From contig OY970377.1 in assembly GCA_963718775.1 (NCBI GenBank), forward strand, positions 1,612,001 to 1,676,000: a stretch of 64,000 bases of DNA, written 5' to 3'. The position numbers and the translations under genes were made by a program. This document shows, one piece after another, positions 36,144-46,127 of the stretch (position 1 is the stretch's first letter; each line of letters starts with the position of its first letter). The notes below the pieces were generated by a model. The model had not been told where the DNA came from, searched no databases, and was given only the letters and a program-made list of their open reading frames with translations. Origin of the DNA: VRUE01 sp963718775 (GTDB lineage: Bacteria > Actinomycetota > Thermoleophilia > Solirubrobacterales > 70-9).

Positions 36144-37708
36144 GCAAGCGCGCGCCCAGCACAACCCAGCTGCTCGTCATCGCCGGCTTCGCGCTGTCGT
36201 GCTTCGGCATCCTGCTCTTCCTCTGGATCACCTTCGGCGGGCCGACCCCGTTCAAGGCGAAGACCTACGAAATCAAGGTCCCCTTCAGGGAGGCGACCCA
36301 GCTCGCTCAGCAGTCCGACGTGCGGATCTCCGGCGTCTCGGTCGGCAAGGTCCAAGACATCGTCCTCGCCCCCGACGGCGAACAGGCGCTGGCCAAGGTC
36401 AACATCGAAGACAAGTACGGGCCGATCCCCAAGGACACCCGCGCCATCCTGCGCACCAAGACGCTGCTGGGGGAGACCTACATCGAGCTCACCCCGGGCG
36501 ATCGCGACGGGCCGGTGCTGCCCGACGGCGGCACGCTGCCGCTGGCGCAGATCGCCGAATCGGTTCAGCTCGACGAGATCTTCCGCACCTTCGACCCCCA
36601 AACCCGCGCCGCCTTCCAGTCCTGGCAGCAGGAAGCCGCGGTGGCAATCGAGGGCAACGGCGCCAACCTCTCCTACGCCTTCGGCGAGTTCGAACCCGCC
36701 TTCGTCCAGTTCGACCGCCTCTTCCGCGTCCTCGACAGTCAGCGCCTCGCGGTCTCGCAGATCTTCCGCAACGGCGCCACCTCGCTGCGGGCGCTGCGCG
36801 GCCGCCAGGGTGAGCTGGCCAGCCTGATCCGCAACTCCAACGCCGTCTTCAGCACCACCGCCGCCCGCGACCGTGAGATCGAAGAACTCTTCCGCGCCTT
36901 CCCAACCTTCCAGGACGAGTCGAGGCTGACCCTGGACCGGCTCAAAGAGTTCTCGGTCAACGCCGACCCGGTGATGCGCCAGCTCGTCCCGGTCGCCGAA
37001 GAGCTCTCGCCGACCCTGATCGCCTTCGCCAAGCTCGCGCCGGAAGCGAAGGGCTTCTTCGAAGGCCTCGAGCCGGTGATCGCTCGCGCTCCGACGGGCT
37101 TCCCGGCTCTGCGCAAGCTCTTCCGCGACGAGTTCCCGCCGCTGCTGCGGGCGGTCGACCCGTTCCTGCGCAACCTCAACCCGTTCCTCACCGGCCTCGG
37201 TCTCTACAAGCACGAGCTGGCCTCCTCGGCGGCCAACATCGCGGCGATGTCCAACGCCAAGCTGCCAACCAACGCCGCCGGCGTCCAGGTCCACTACCTG
37301 CGCGCGATGGGCCCATTCAACCCGGAATCGCTGGCGACCTATCCCGGCCGCACGACCACTGGCCGCACCAACGCCTACCCGCAGCCGCTGGCCACCAAAG
37401 GCCTCGCCGCGGGCCTGCCCAGCTTCGATACCCGCAGCTGCGCCTCCGGCGTCACCGCCACGATCGATCCCGAAACGTACAAAGACCCGGCCTTCGCGGC
37501 CCGCAGCGCGCAGGGCAAAAAGACGCCCGAAGAAAACGAAAAAAAGTCGAAAGAGTTCCTCGAAAACTTGATCAAATACGCCTACGCCGGGCAGACCGAC
37601 TCGATTGCGGTTCCGGCTCCAGGCTGCGTCCAGCAGGCGCCCTTCAACCCGGTCGGCAGAGGCGGCTCCGCGACGACCTACCAGCACTACTTCGAACAGA
37701 GCGAATAG
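36140..37708 (+). CDS. Mce/MlaD-domain protein 6
   Basis: 522 residues, the last mce gene. It has a membrane helix at about 9-31 and a MlaD domain at about 40-130 (QQSDVRISGVSVGKVQDIVLAP; LLGETYIELTPGD). The helical domain contains DEIFRTFDPQTRAAFQSWQQ. The C-terminal part has a charged KKTPEENEKKSKEFLENL segment, and Cys residues (RSCASG; PGCVQQA) may pair. A palindrome begins 10 bp after the stop. No YrbE/MlaE permease or Mce ATPase is encoded next to the operon in this window. Confidence 0.9.
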   Translation: MSKRAPSTTQLLVIAGFALSCFGILLFLWITFGGPTPFKAKTYEIKVPFREATQLAQQSDVRISGVSVGKVQDIVLAPDGEQALAKVNIEDKYGPIPKDTRAILRTKTLLGETYIELTPGDRDGPVLPDGGTLPLAQIAESVQLDEIFRTFDPQTRAAFQSWQQEAAVAIEGNGANLSYAFGEFEPAFVQFDRLFRVLDSQRLAVSQIFRNGATSLRALRGRQGELASLIRNSNAVFSTTAARDREIEELFRAFPTFQDESRLTLDRLKEFSVNADPVMRQLVPVAEELSPTLIAFAKLAPEAKGFFEGLEPVIARAPTGFPALRKLFRDEFPPLLRAVDPFLRNLNPFLTGLGLYKHELASSAANIAAMSNAKLPTNAAGVQVHYLRAMGPFNPESLATYPGRTTTGRTNAYPQPLATKGLAAGLPSFDTRSCASGVTATIDPETYKDPAFAARSAQGKKTPEENEKKSKEFLENLIKYAYAGQTDSIAVPAPGCVQQAPFNPVGRGGSATTYQHYFEQSE

Positions 37709-37718
37709 AGGCTGGTGG

Positions 37719-37797
37719 CGGGCGGGTCCTGTCGTGAGGCAGGGGACCTGCGGGCGAGGTGTACGTTCTTGGCCCCCTGCCTCACGCCACCCGCCCG
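37719..37797. repeat. Palindrome after the mce operon, diverged relative
   Basis: 79 bp. The arms 37719-37745 and 37774-37797 pair as 9 bp plus 13 bp, interrupted by an unpaired 5/2-nt bulge. The 28-nt loop contains GTGTACGTTCTT; its complement AAGAACGTACAC resembles the family motif AAAAAGTACAAG. It begins 10 bp after the stop of the last mce gene, the same placement as the main family. Confidence 0.7.
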
Positions 37798-37838
37798 AGA
37801 AGCCGTTCGCTTAGCGACTTCTCCTTGATCGCAATTAG

Positions 37839-37861
37839 TTCGCAAAGGCCGATATTGCGAA
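37839..37861. other. Small inverted repeat upstream of dnaB
   Basis: TTCGCAA (37839-37845) and TTGCGAA (37855-37861) are perfect 7-bp arms around a 9-nt spacer, about 77 bp upstream of the dnaB start. The rest of the 37709-37937 gap holds the palindrome at 37719-37797 and no other feature I can name. It could be an operator or a hairpin in the leader. Confidence 0.35.
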
Positions 37862-37937
37862 GGGCCGATCGTCACTGGCTCAGCTACGTTGCGCTGGACT
37901 CGGTTCTGCCGCCGACCCGAGCCCGACACTGAGATAG

Positions 37938-39362
37938 ATGGCATCCGCTCCCACAGCCCACGTACCGCCGCAGAACATCGAGGCGGAGGAATCGGTGCTG
38001 GGGGCGATGCTGGTCGCCGAGCCGACGCTGACGCGGGTGATCGACGAGGTCAAGCTGAACGCCGGCGACTTCTACCTCGACAAGCACGCGGCGATCTTCA
38101 GCTGTGTCCACGATCTCTATGCCGCCTCGAAGCCGGTCGACGAGCTCAGCGTCGCCGAGGCGCTGGTCCAGCGCAACCAGATCGAGGAGGCCGGCGGCAA
38201 GCACTACGTCTCCGAGCTGGCGGCAAAGGTTCCTGCCGCCGGCAACGCCAAGCACTACGCCGAGATCGTCCAGCAGAACTCGCTGCTGCGCCGCCTGCTC
38301 GGCGCCGGCCAGGAGATCCAGGGCTGGGTGCACGAGCGCGACGGCGAGCCGCGCGAGCTCTCCGAGCGGGCCGAGAAGCTGCTCTTCGACGTCGCCCACA
38401 AAGAGCAGGCGACCGATTTCAAGCTGCTCTCGGAGATCCTCCACGTCGAGATCGACCGGCTCGAGAAGCTCTCGACTGGCGAGACCGAGCTGACCGGCAC
38501 CCCCTCCGGCTTCCGCGACATCGACGCGATCACCGGCGGCTTCCAGCCCGGCAACCTGATCATCGTCGCGGCACGGCCGGCGATGGGAAAGAGCGCGATC
38601 GTCGCCAACATCGCCGAAAACGTCTCGGTCAAGCGCGGCCTGCCGGTCGCCTTCTTCTCGCTCGAGATGTCCGAGGTCGAGTTGGCCCAGCGCTTCATCG
38701 CCTGCCGGGCGCGGATCTCCGGCGACAAGCTGCGCAAGGGACAGGTCTCCCAGAAGGACTGGCCAAAGGTGGTCCGTGCCTGCAACGAGCTCGAGGAGGC
38801 GCCGCTCTGGTTCGACGACTCCTCCGACCTCGGCGTCCTCGATCTGCGCGCGAAGGCGCGCCGTCTGCACGCCCAGGAGCAGGAGAGGGGCGGGCTCGGC
38901 CTGATCATCGTCGACTACCTGCAGCTGATGCGCACCGACGATCCGCGCGCCAACCGCGTCGAGCAGGTCGGCCAGATCAGTCGTGGCCTGAAGATCCTCG
39001 CCCGCGAGCTCGAGGTGCCGGTGCTGGCGATCTCCCAGCTCTCCCGCGCTCCCGAGCAGCGCAGTCCGCCGAAGCCGATGCTCTCCGATCTGCGCGAATC
39101 CGGGAACCTCGAGCAGGACGCCGATCTCGTCGCCTTCCTCTTCCGCGAGGACTACTACCGCGATCCCGACGACGAGCCCGACGGCCTTGCCGACCTGATC
39201 ATCGCCAAGCATAGGAACGGGCCGATCGGCACGCCGAAGCTCGTCTTCCTCGACCGCTTCCCGAAGTTCGCCGACTACGCCGGCCAGGAGCGGCCGATCG
39301 AACAGCCGGCCGGCGAGGGCCCGCCGCTCGAGGACGCCGCCCCGGTGGGGCCTGAGTTCTGA
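37938..39362 (+). CDS. dnaB: Replicative DNA helicase DnaB
   Basis: Hexameric 5'-3' helicase at the replication fork. The 474-residue protein has the DnaB N-terminal domain (about 10-115), a linker, and a RecA-like ATPase with Walker A in ARPAMGKSAIV (about 214-224), FFSLEMSEVELAQRF, Walker B in LIIVDYLQLM (about 321-330), and the SQLSR and AKHRNGP motifs. There is no intein or insertion. The stop overlaps the next gene's start, linking helicase and loader. Confidence 0.96.
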   Translation: MASAPTAHVPPQNIEAEESVLGAMLVAEPTLTRVIDEVKLNAGDFYLDKHAAIFSCVHDLYAASKPVDELSVAEALVQRNQIEEAGGKHYVSELAAKVPAAGNAKHYAEIVQQNSLLRRLLGAGQEIQGWVHERDGEPRELSERAEKLLFDVAHKEQATDFKLLSEILHVEIDRLEKLSTGETELTGTPSGFRDIDAITGGFQPGNLIIVAARPAMGKSAIVANIAENVSVKRGLPVAFFSLEMSEVELAQRFIACRARISGDKLRKGQVSQKDWPKVVRACNELEEAPLWFDDSSDLGVLDLRAKARRLHAQEQERGGLGLIIVDYLQLMRTDDPRANRVEQVGQISRGLKILARELEVPVLAISQLSRAPEQRSPPKPMLSDLRESGNLEQDADLVAFLFREDYYRDPDDEPDGLADLIIAKHRNGPIGTPKLVFLDRFPKFADYAGQERPIEQPAGEGPPLEDAAPVGPEF

Positions 39363-40093
39363 TGCCGGCGATCCCGCGCAGCGCGCCCTTCCGCGAACAG
39401 GCCTGCCCACTCGCCGTCTGCGACGGCTCTGGCTGGATCCTCGGCCCCGAGGACGTCGCCCGCGAATGCGAGTGCCGCGCCCAGCGCCTCAAGCGCGGCC
39501 GTGTGCGCGGCGTCGCTTCGGTGATCCCGCCGCGCTATCGCGGCGTTTCCTTCGATCGCCCGCCGGTCTCCGACATGGCGCGCGATCTCGAGACCAAGGC
39601 CGCGGTGGCGGAGGTGCGCGGCTTCGTCGGCGAGCTCGACGCCCGCCTCGATGCCGGGCGCGGCCTCTGGCTGTTCGGTGACACCGGCACGGGCAAGACG
39701 ACCCTGGCGATGCTGGTCTCCAAGGCAGCGCTCGAGGCCGGCCGCTCGGTCGCGATCTACTCGCTGCCCAAGCTGCTCGCCCGCATTCGCCGCACCTATG
39801 ACTCCGAGCCCGGCGGCGACTCCTACCTGGCCTTCTTCGAGCGCCTCACCGCGGTCGACCTCCTCCACATCGACGACCTCGGCGCCGAGAAGCGCAGCGA
39901 CTGGGTGCTCGAGCAGCTCTACGCGCTGATCAACGAGCGCTACGAGGCGCAGCGCTCGGTGCTGGTCACCACCAACCTCCCTCACGAGGAGCTGGAGGAG
40001 CAGATCGGCAGCCGCACGGTCTCGCGACTGAGCCAGATCTGCGACGAGGTGCCGCTGTTCGGCTCCGATCGTCGCTACGGCAAGGTCGCCTAG
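39362..40093 (+). CDS. DnaC/DnaI-like helicase-loader ATPase
   Basis: 243 residues. An N-terminal segment with Cys residues (CPLAVCDGSG and CECRAQ) may bind zinc, as in DnaI. An AAA+ domain follows with Walker A GDTGTGKTTLA (about 104-114), Walker B in VDLLHIDDLGAEK (about 164-176) and sensor 1 in VTTNLPHEEL. The translational overlap with dnaB strongly suggests it loads DnaB on DNA. IstB transposition ATPases share the fold, but no transposase is nearby. Confidence 0.86.
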   Translation: MPAIPRSAPFREQACPLAVCDGSGWILGPEDVARECECRAQRLKRGRVRGVASVIPPRYRGVSFDRPPVSDMARDLETKAAVAEVRGFVGELDARLDAGRGLWLFGDTGTGKTTLAMLVSKAALEAGRSVAIYSLPKLLARIRRTYDSEPGGDSYLAFFERLTAVDLLHIDDLGAEKRSDWVLEQLYALINERYEAQRSVLVTTNLPHEELEEQIGSRTVSRLSQICDEVPLFGSDRRYGKVA

Positions 40094-40121
40094 CCGCCCG
40101 ACAAGTCACAATGCCCCGGCT

Positions 40122-41474
<1,353 letters not shown>

Positions 41475-41479
41475 GCGAT

Positions 41480-42202
41480 TCAGCCCAGGGGCGTCGCGGA
41501 AAGCAAGGTGAGCTTCCAGGCGCCGTCTTCGTCTTCGAGCGCCATCGCGTAGGGCTTCTTCTCGGCGTCGTAGTAGATCAGGAAGCCGCGCTCGTCTTCG
41601 CGGCGCAAGCTGCCAGCATCGACCACCGTAGTTTCGCGTCGCACCGAGGCCGGCAGGGGACGCGTAAACGCTTTCAGAACCACGGCGCAGCCCTTGTCCT
41701 TGAGCTGGGGAGACTGGCCAGCGAGCTGTTCGAGCTGCGCGACCATTGACTTCGCCAGGTAGGTGCAGGCCTTGGCCCAGTCTTCTTCGGCTCGAGCTAT
41801 GTAGAAGCCGTGCACCGCTTCGGCGGCATCCTGGAGCTCCGATTCGTCGGTCTCCTCGCCGTATTCCTGGATGCTGTTGTCGCCTCCTTTGACGCGGAAC
41901 TGCTCCGAGCCGCCGCCGCTGACCGTAAGGGGGGTTGCGACGTCGTCCGAGCCGCTTTCCTTGCTTTTCCTACCGTCCTGCGACCCAGCCTGCGACCCAC
42001 CTTGGGAGTCCTTCGAGCCGCCCTGTCCGCCCGAATCCCCACCGCCGTTCTGGCCGGTGGTCGTGACCGAAGTCGAGGAACTGCTCGTCGAGCCCGAATC
42101 GCCGCAGGCGCCGAGCAGCCCCGCCACGAGGATGGCGGCTGCGACGACGGCGATCGACCATGTCCCTCCCCTGGTCACCTTCGGCAATTGTATTGATCGC
42201 AA
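41480..42202 (-). CDS. Putative lipoprotein of unknown function
   Basis: 240 residues. It has a basic N-terminus, a hydrophobic stretch (about 16-32) and a lipobox LLGAC (Cys about 33). A long Ser/Gly/Gln low-complexity linker (about 34-85) leads to a folded C-terminal domain (about 100-240) with YIARAEEDWAKACTYLAKSM and GFLIYYDAEKKPYAMALEDEDGAWKL. That domain style resembles small NTF2-like or DUF4878-type extracytoplasmic domains, which is a weak inference. It is convergent with purA (5 bp apart). Confidence 0.75.
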   Translation of the reverse strand: MRSIQLPKVTRGGTWSIAVVAAAILVAGLLGACGDSGSTSSSSTSVTTTGQNGGGDSGGQGGSKDSQGGSQAGSQDGRKSKESGSDDVATPLTVSGGGSEQFRVKGGDNSIQEYGEETDESELQDAAEAVHGFYIARAEEDWAKACTYLAKSMVAQLEQLAGQSPQLKDKGCAVVLKAFTRPLPASVRRETTVVDAGSLRREDERGFLIYYDAEKKPYAMALEDEDGAWKLTLLSATPLG

Positions 42203-42282
42203 GCAGGGACCCGGCCTTGCGACGGGAGACGCCGGGGTACAGAAAGGTCGCGAGCGGCGGGCTTCTGTTCTACAGTTGCTGA

Positions 42283-42972
42283 GTGGCTTCAGGTAGACGC
42301 ACAGCTAGGTTGAGTGAGCGGCTGCCCAGGGGCCGGCACGGGTTGCCGCGGGAGGCCGTGACCGAATCCCAGCGCACCCGCATCCTCCAGGCGATGATCG
42401 AGGTCGTCTCCGAGCGCGGCTACCCCGAGACCCGCGTGGTCGACGTGATCGGCGTTGCCGGAGTGTCGAGAAAGACGTTCTACGAACTCTTCTCCTCCAA
42501 GGAGGATTGCTTTCTCGCCACCTACGACGTGCTGCTTGGAAACCTGCTCGGGGACACGGCAAGGGGGTTCGAGTCCAAGCCCGGACTGCCCTGGGCGGAG
42601 CGCGTCGCCGCCGGCCTCGGAGAGTTGCTCAAACACCTCTCCGAGCACCCTGACGAGGCTCGCTTCGCGATCGTCGAGGTCCTCGCCGCGGGGCCGAAGG
42701 CGCTCGCCCGCCGCGACGCGGCGCTGCGCCAGTTCACCGGGTTTCTCGATGCCGGACGCGCCGAGACCTCCGTGGAGCTGCCGGGGATCACCTCGCTCTC
42801 GCTCGCCGGCGGGATCAACGAGCTGCTCTACAGCGAGATCCTCCACGGCGCCGCCGCACGCTTGCCGAGCCGCCTACCTGACCTGATGTTCTGGATCACG
42901 CTGCCGTTTCTCGGCCCTGAGGGCGCCGCGGAGGAGCGCGAGCGCACCCGCCTTTCGATGATTGAAAGCTAG
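42283..42972 (+). CDS. TetR/AcrR family transcriptional regulator
   Basis: 229 residues from GTG 42283. The N-terminal helix-turn-helix (about 29-75) has ILQAMIEVVSERGYPETRVVDVIGVAGVSRKTFYELFSSKEDCFLATYD, the standard TetR DNA-binding pattern. The C-terminal ligand domain is all helical, with no assignable ligand. It is divergent from the lipoprotein gene (80 bp apart), and the secreted paralogue 3 follows 145 bp downstream; it could control either. Confidence 0.88.
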   Translation: MASGRRTARLSERLPRGRHGLPREAVTESQRTRILQAMIEVVSERGYPETRVVDVIGVAGVSRKTFYELFSSKEDCFLATYDVLLGNLLGDTARGFESKPGLPWAERVAAGLGELLKHLSEHPDEARFAIVEVLAAGPKALARRDAALRQFTGFLDAGRAETSVELPGITSLSLAGGINELLYSEILHGAAARLPSRLPDLMFWITLPFLGPEGAAEERERTRLSMIES

Positions 42973-43117
42973 GGCGAGGCGTGTTAAGCCGCTCTTTTCT
43001 GTGAATGCCGGGGTTTATCTAATTTGCAGGGGTGGTAATTTGGCGCTGGAGGGATAGACCAAGGCTTTCGATGGCCGGGGCTGACACGGCCAGGCCGCAA
43101 AGGAGAGATATAGGCAC

Positions 43118-43891
43118 ATGCGCAAGCATCTGATTACGACATTGGCCCTGGGAGCGGTCTTCGCCGTCGCTTTTGCCGGGCTGGCAGCGGCCAAGAAGTA
43201 CCCGGACACGGTCGTCAAGGCGGGGAACCTGGTTCTGACGCTGAACGGCGGCATCACGCCGACGGCGCTGCCAAAGAGCGGTAAACCGGCGCCGATCACG
43301 CTCAACGTCAGCGGCAAAATCGCCACCGCCGACGGCACCCACATGCCGGCGCTGAAGGAAGTCGTCGTCGAAACCGACAAGAACGGCTCGATCGACGTCA
43401 AGGGCCTGCCGACCTGCACCTCGAGCAAACTGCAGGCACAGGACACCACCCACGCGAAAGCAGTTTGTCCTACGGCGATCATCGGCGAAGGGAAGACCGA
43501 TGTCGAGGTCGAATTCCCCGAATCGAACCCGTTCATCGCCAAGAGCAAGCTGGTTGCCTTCAACGGTGGAGTCAAGGGCGGTACGACGACGATTTACATT
43601 CACGCCTTCATCACCGTTCCAACCCCAGCGGCGGTCGTGACGACGGTCAAAATCTCGAAAATCCACAACGGCCGCTACGGCACCAAATCGGTCGCGTCGA
43701 TCCCGCGGATCGCTGGCGGCTACGGCTCAGTGAAGGAATTCTCGCTGACCTTCGACCGGGGCTACAAAAACACGCCCTACCTGTTCGCCAAGTGCCCCGA
43801 CGGCCACCTCAACGCGAAGGCCACCTCCGTGTTCACGGACGGCACCAAGCTGGTCGGGAGCTTCGTCCGCTCTTGCGCCCCGAAGGGCTAG
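43118..43891 (+). CDS. Secreted protein, paralogue 3 of a three-member family
   Basis: 257 residues from ATG 43118, with AGGAGAG about 12-18 bp upstream. The signal peptide is about 1-25. It has the fullest set of family landmarks: GNLVLTLNGGITP, PAPITLNVSG, a VVVETDKNG segment, LPTC, CPTAIIGEG, VAFNG, KISKIHNGRYG, SIPRIAGGYGSV, LFAKCPDG and FTDGTKLVGSFVRSC. Probably a beta-sandwich secreted protein; function unknown. An intrinsic terminator follows 31 bp after the stop. Confidence 0.85.
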   Translation: MRKHLITTLALGAVFAVAFAGLAAAKKYPDTVVKAGNLVLTLNGGITPTALPKSGKPAPITLNVSGKIATADGTHMPALKEVVVETDKNGSIDVKGLPTCTSSKLQAQDTTHAKAVCPTAIIGEGKTDVEVEFPESNPFIAKSKLVAFNGGVKGGTTTIYIHAFITVPTPAAVVTTVKISKIHNGRYGTKSVASIPRIAGGYGSVKEFSLTFDRGYKNTPYLFAKCPDGHLNAKATSVFTDGTKLVGSFVRSCAPKG

Positions 43892-43922
43892 CAGCACTTT
43901 TTCTCAGGACGAAAAAGGGGGA

Positions 43923-43953
43923 GAAAGGGCGGCCACTGGCCGCCCTTTCTTTT
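43923..43953. terminator. Strong bidirectional intrinsic terminator
   Basis: A 12-bp perfect GC-rich stem (43923-43934 and 43938-43949) with a 3-nt loop ACT is followed by TTTT on the plus strand, with an A-run a few bases upstream that serves the minus strand. It sits between the convergent secreted protein gene and the membrane protein gene. Confidence 0.9.
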
Positions 43954-43955
43954 GC

Positions 43956-44675
43956 TCAATCGCGCGGATCGATCCAGTCGGTTGGGGCCGGCGGGATCAG
44001 GCCCTCGGCCTCCTGACGCCGCTCGCCACGGCGCAGTATCCGCTGGGTCAGGATCGCGATGCTGAGGATCGCTGTGGCGCCAAGGCTGAGCTGGACGCTG
44101 AGCAGTCCCTCACGGGTCCAGTAGACGTCGCGCAGATCGAGCAGCAGGGCGGCCTCGTCGAAGGTCAGGCCCATGCCGATGCCGGTGGTCACCGCCAGCC
44201 GCTCTTCCAGCACCTCGTCGTCGGTCAGCAGCGCCGCCGTGGCCGAGGCGAAGCCGAGCAGGATGCCCGGTACGAAATGGTGGATATGGCGGCCGCCGAG
44301 GCTGACGTTGCGGAACGGCCCCCAGTTGTCGCGGATCCCCCAGGTCGAGATCCGCACCAGCGCGAAGGAGGCCAGGAAGCCGGCCAGGAGGTTGAAGAGG
44401 ACCGTTTCGCTGCGCGGCGCCTCGGCGTAGCCGCTGACCGCCACGCCAACGGTGTCGCGGGCGGCGACGGGCGCCGCTTCGACGAGGCCCTCGCCGTCGT
44501 CCTCGTGGGAGCGCCGCTGCAGCATGCGGCCGTACTGACCGGCAAGGACGGCGCCGGCGCCGCCGAGGGCGACCGCGGCCAGGCCAACCGTGGCTCGCTC
44601 CGAGTGGCCCCAGCCAAGCCGTGTCCGCGCCTTGGCGCGGCGGGTGAGGCGGACCGGCAGGCGACGCGAGCTCAC
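43956..44675 (-). CDS. Integral membrane protein of unknown function
   Basis: 239 residues with a basic N-terminus and about five membrane segments (about 30-47, 92-112, 133-152, 160-175 and 191-211). A histidine-rich HIHHFVPG motif at about 128-135 is reminiscent of metal- or haem-linked membrane proteins, but no family is recognised. Acidic residues within the membrane part (FDEAALLLD) are unusual and could be functional. It is minus strand, convergent with the secreted protein, and lies 24 bp downstream of rplI with the same orientation. Confidence 0.75.
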   Translation of the reverse strand: MSSRRLPVRLTRRAKARTRLGWGHSERATVGLAAVALGGAGAVLAGQYGRMLQRRSHEDDGEGLVEAAPVAARDTVGVAVSGYAEAPRSETVLFNLLAGFLASFALVRISTWGIRDNWGPFRNVSLGGRHIHHFVPGILLGFASATAALLTDDEVLEERLAVTTGIGMGLTFDEAALLLDLRDVYWTREGLLSVQLSLGATAILSIAILTQRILRRGERRQEAEGLIPPAPTDWIDPRD

Positions 44676-44699
44676 GCTGCGCAGCCTAACGCCGCTCGC

Positions 44700-45155
44700 T
44701 CAGCGTTCCTCGGTGATGATCGTCTTCACCGTGGCGACGGCGCCATCGGCGAGCTCGATCTCGACCATGTGAGTGCCGATCTCGCGGATCGGCTGCTCGA
44801 GGCGGACCTTGCGCCGGTCGATGCGCAGGTCACGGGCGTCGCGGATCGCCTCGACGATCTCCTTGGCGCCAACAGAGCCGAAGAGCTTGCCGTCCTCGCC
44901 GGCCCGCTCGTGGATCGTCAAGACGGTCTTGGAAAGCAGCGAAGCGGCCTGCTCTTCGCGCTCGGCGCGTGCTTTTTCGGCTTTCTCGGCGGCGGCGCGG
45001 CGTTGCTGAGCCTGCTCGAGCGCTCCGGCGGTGGCTACAGCCGCCAGCTTGCGCGGGATCAGGTAGTTGCGCAGGTAGCCGGGGGAGACGTCAACCGGGT
45101 CGCCACGCTGACCGAGCTGGTCGACGTCCTCGAGCAGGATCGCCTGCGCCATCAA
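44700..45155 (-). CDS. rplI: 50S ribosomal protein L9
   Basis: Large-subunit protein that links two RNA domains at the L1 stalk base. It has 151 residues. The N-terminal domain begins MAQAILLEDVDQLGQRGDPVDVSPGYLRNYLIPRKLA, matching the family. The central helix (about 40-80) is Ala/Glu/Arg-rich, and the C-terminal domain includes LFGSVGAKEIVEAI. The start overlaps the rpsR stop by 4 bp. Last ribosomal gene of the rpsF-ssb-rpsR-rplI operon. Confidence 0.96.
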   Translation of the reverse strand: MMAQAILLEDVDQLGQRGDPVDVSPGYLRNYLIPRKLAAVATAGALEQAQQRRAAAEKAEKARAEREEQAASLLSKTVLTIHERAGEDGKLFGSVGAKEIVEAIRDARDLRIDRRKVRLEQPIREIGTHMVEIELADGAVATVKTIITEER

Positions 45156-45415
45156 CGCTCTCCGACGTAGGGAAGCAGAGCGATCTCACGCGCCCGCTTC
45201 ACCGCGACGGAAAGCTGGCGCTGGTGCTTGCGCGAGAGACCGGTGACGCGGCGGCCACGCGTCTTCCCCTTGTCGGAGAGGAAGCGGCGCAGGAGGCTGA
45301 GGTCCTTGTAGTCGACCGCAGCGGAGTTGATCCGCGTGTATTTGCGCGGCCGTACGCGGTCGTCGCGCCGACCGCGCCTGGGTGTTGATGCTCCTGCGTC
45401 GTTAGCTCTGGCCAT
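45152..45415 (-). CDS. rpsR: 30S ribosomal protein S18
   Basis: Small-subunit protein that pairs with S6 on the platform. It has 87 residues. A disordered basic N-terminus precedes the conserved VDYKDLSLLRRFLSDKGK ... RRVTGLSRKHQRQLSVAVKRAREIALLPY. There are no cysteines, so it is the zinc-independent form. It is preceded by ssb with a 141-bp gap, longer than usual for this operon. Confidence 0.96.
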   Translation of the reverse strand: MARANDAGASTPRRGRRDDRVRPRKYTRINSAAVDYKDLSLLRRFLSDKGKTRGRRVTGLSRKHQRQLSVAVKRAREIALLPYVGER

Positions 45416-45534
45416 GCGGGTTCGGAATCCTACAGACCTGCGCCTGGCAGCGGCGGACGCTGTGCGGTGCGGCGTCCTCGGTCGCTCACGTGCAGAGCAC
45501 GCTTCGCTCCCCGCGTCCTTGGCCCCGCTTGGTC

Positions 45535-45552
45535 CGTCGCCGTCAGGCGACG
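45535..45552. terminator. Small hairpin between ssb and rpsR
   Basis: A 7-bp perfect stem (45535-45541 and 45546-45552) with a GTCA loop lies 4 bp after the ssb stop on the minus strand. There is no U-run, so it may attenuate or mark mRNA processing rather than terminate. The rest of the 45416-45556 gap shows nothing recognisable. Confidence 0.4.
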
Positions 45553-45556
45553 CCTC

Positions 45557-46015
45557 TTAGAAGGGGATGTCGTCGTCCGCGCCACCGGCTGCTGCGCCGG
45601 CGAAGTCGGAGGAGTCAGCCGGGACGTCGCTGCTCGGGCTGAAGCTGCTGTTTCCGTCGCCTCCGCCAGAACCGTCGCGGGAGCCGAGGAACTGCACGGA
45701 GTTGGCGACGATCCGCACCGCCTGCCGCTTGCCGCTGCCGTCTTTGGCCTCCCACTCGCTCCAGTCGAGCCGGCCTTCCACCGCCACGGGGCGGCCCTTG
45801 GAGAGGTAGTTGGCGCAGTTCTCGCCCTGCGCTCCCCAGACGGTGACGTCGAAGTAGTTGGGCTTGTCGACCCACTGTCCCGACCCGTCCTTGCGCCGGC
45901 TGTTGACCGCCACGCGCAGGTCGCAGACCGGTGTGCCGCCCCCCGTGCTGCGCAGCTCGGGGTCTCTGGTCAAGTTTCCGGTGATGACCACCACATTGAT
46001 GTTCGAAGCCGCCAA
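45557..46015 (-). CDS. ssb: Single-stranded DNA-binding protein
   Basis: OB-fold protein that coats single-stranded DNA in replication and repair. With TTG 46015 it has 152 residues. AGAGGAG lies nine bases before that TTG, which decides the start against the longer open frame to 46231. The OB domain begins NINVVVITGNLTRDPELR and includes WVDKPNYFDVTVWGAQGENCANYLSKGRPVAVEGRLDW. A Gly/Ser-rich linker ends in the acidic DDDIPF tip that binds partner proteins. It lies between rpsF and rpsR. Confidence 0.95.
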   Translation of the reverse strand: MAASNINVVVITGNLTRDPELRSTGGGTPVCDLRVAVNSRRKDGSGQWVDKPNYFDVTVWGAQGENCANYLSKGRPVAVEGRLDWSEWEAKDGSGKRQAVRIVANSVQFLGSRDGSGGGDGNSSFSPSSDVPADSSDFAGAAAGGADDDIPF

Positions 46016-46127
46016 GGCTCTCAACTCCTCTGAAATCGCGTTGTCTGGATTCCAGTCTAAGAGCGCGGGCGGCGAAACTCTTCCCCTTGGGGCCGCAATC
46101 TCCGCAAAACGCCTTGCCAGCGGGTGG

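Noticed and set aside
39362..40093. IstB transposition protein
   Set aside because: Overlaps dnaB and has no transposase partner; a helicase loader fits better.
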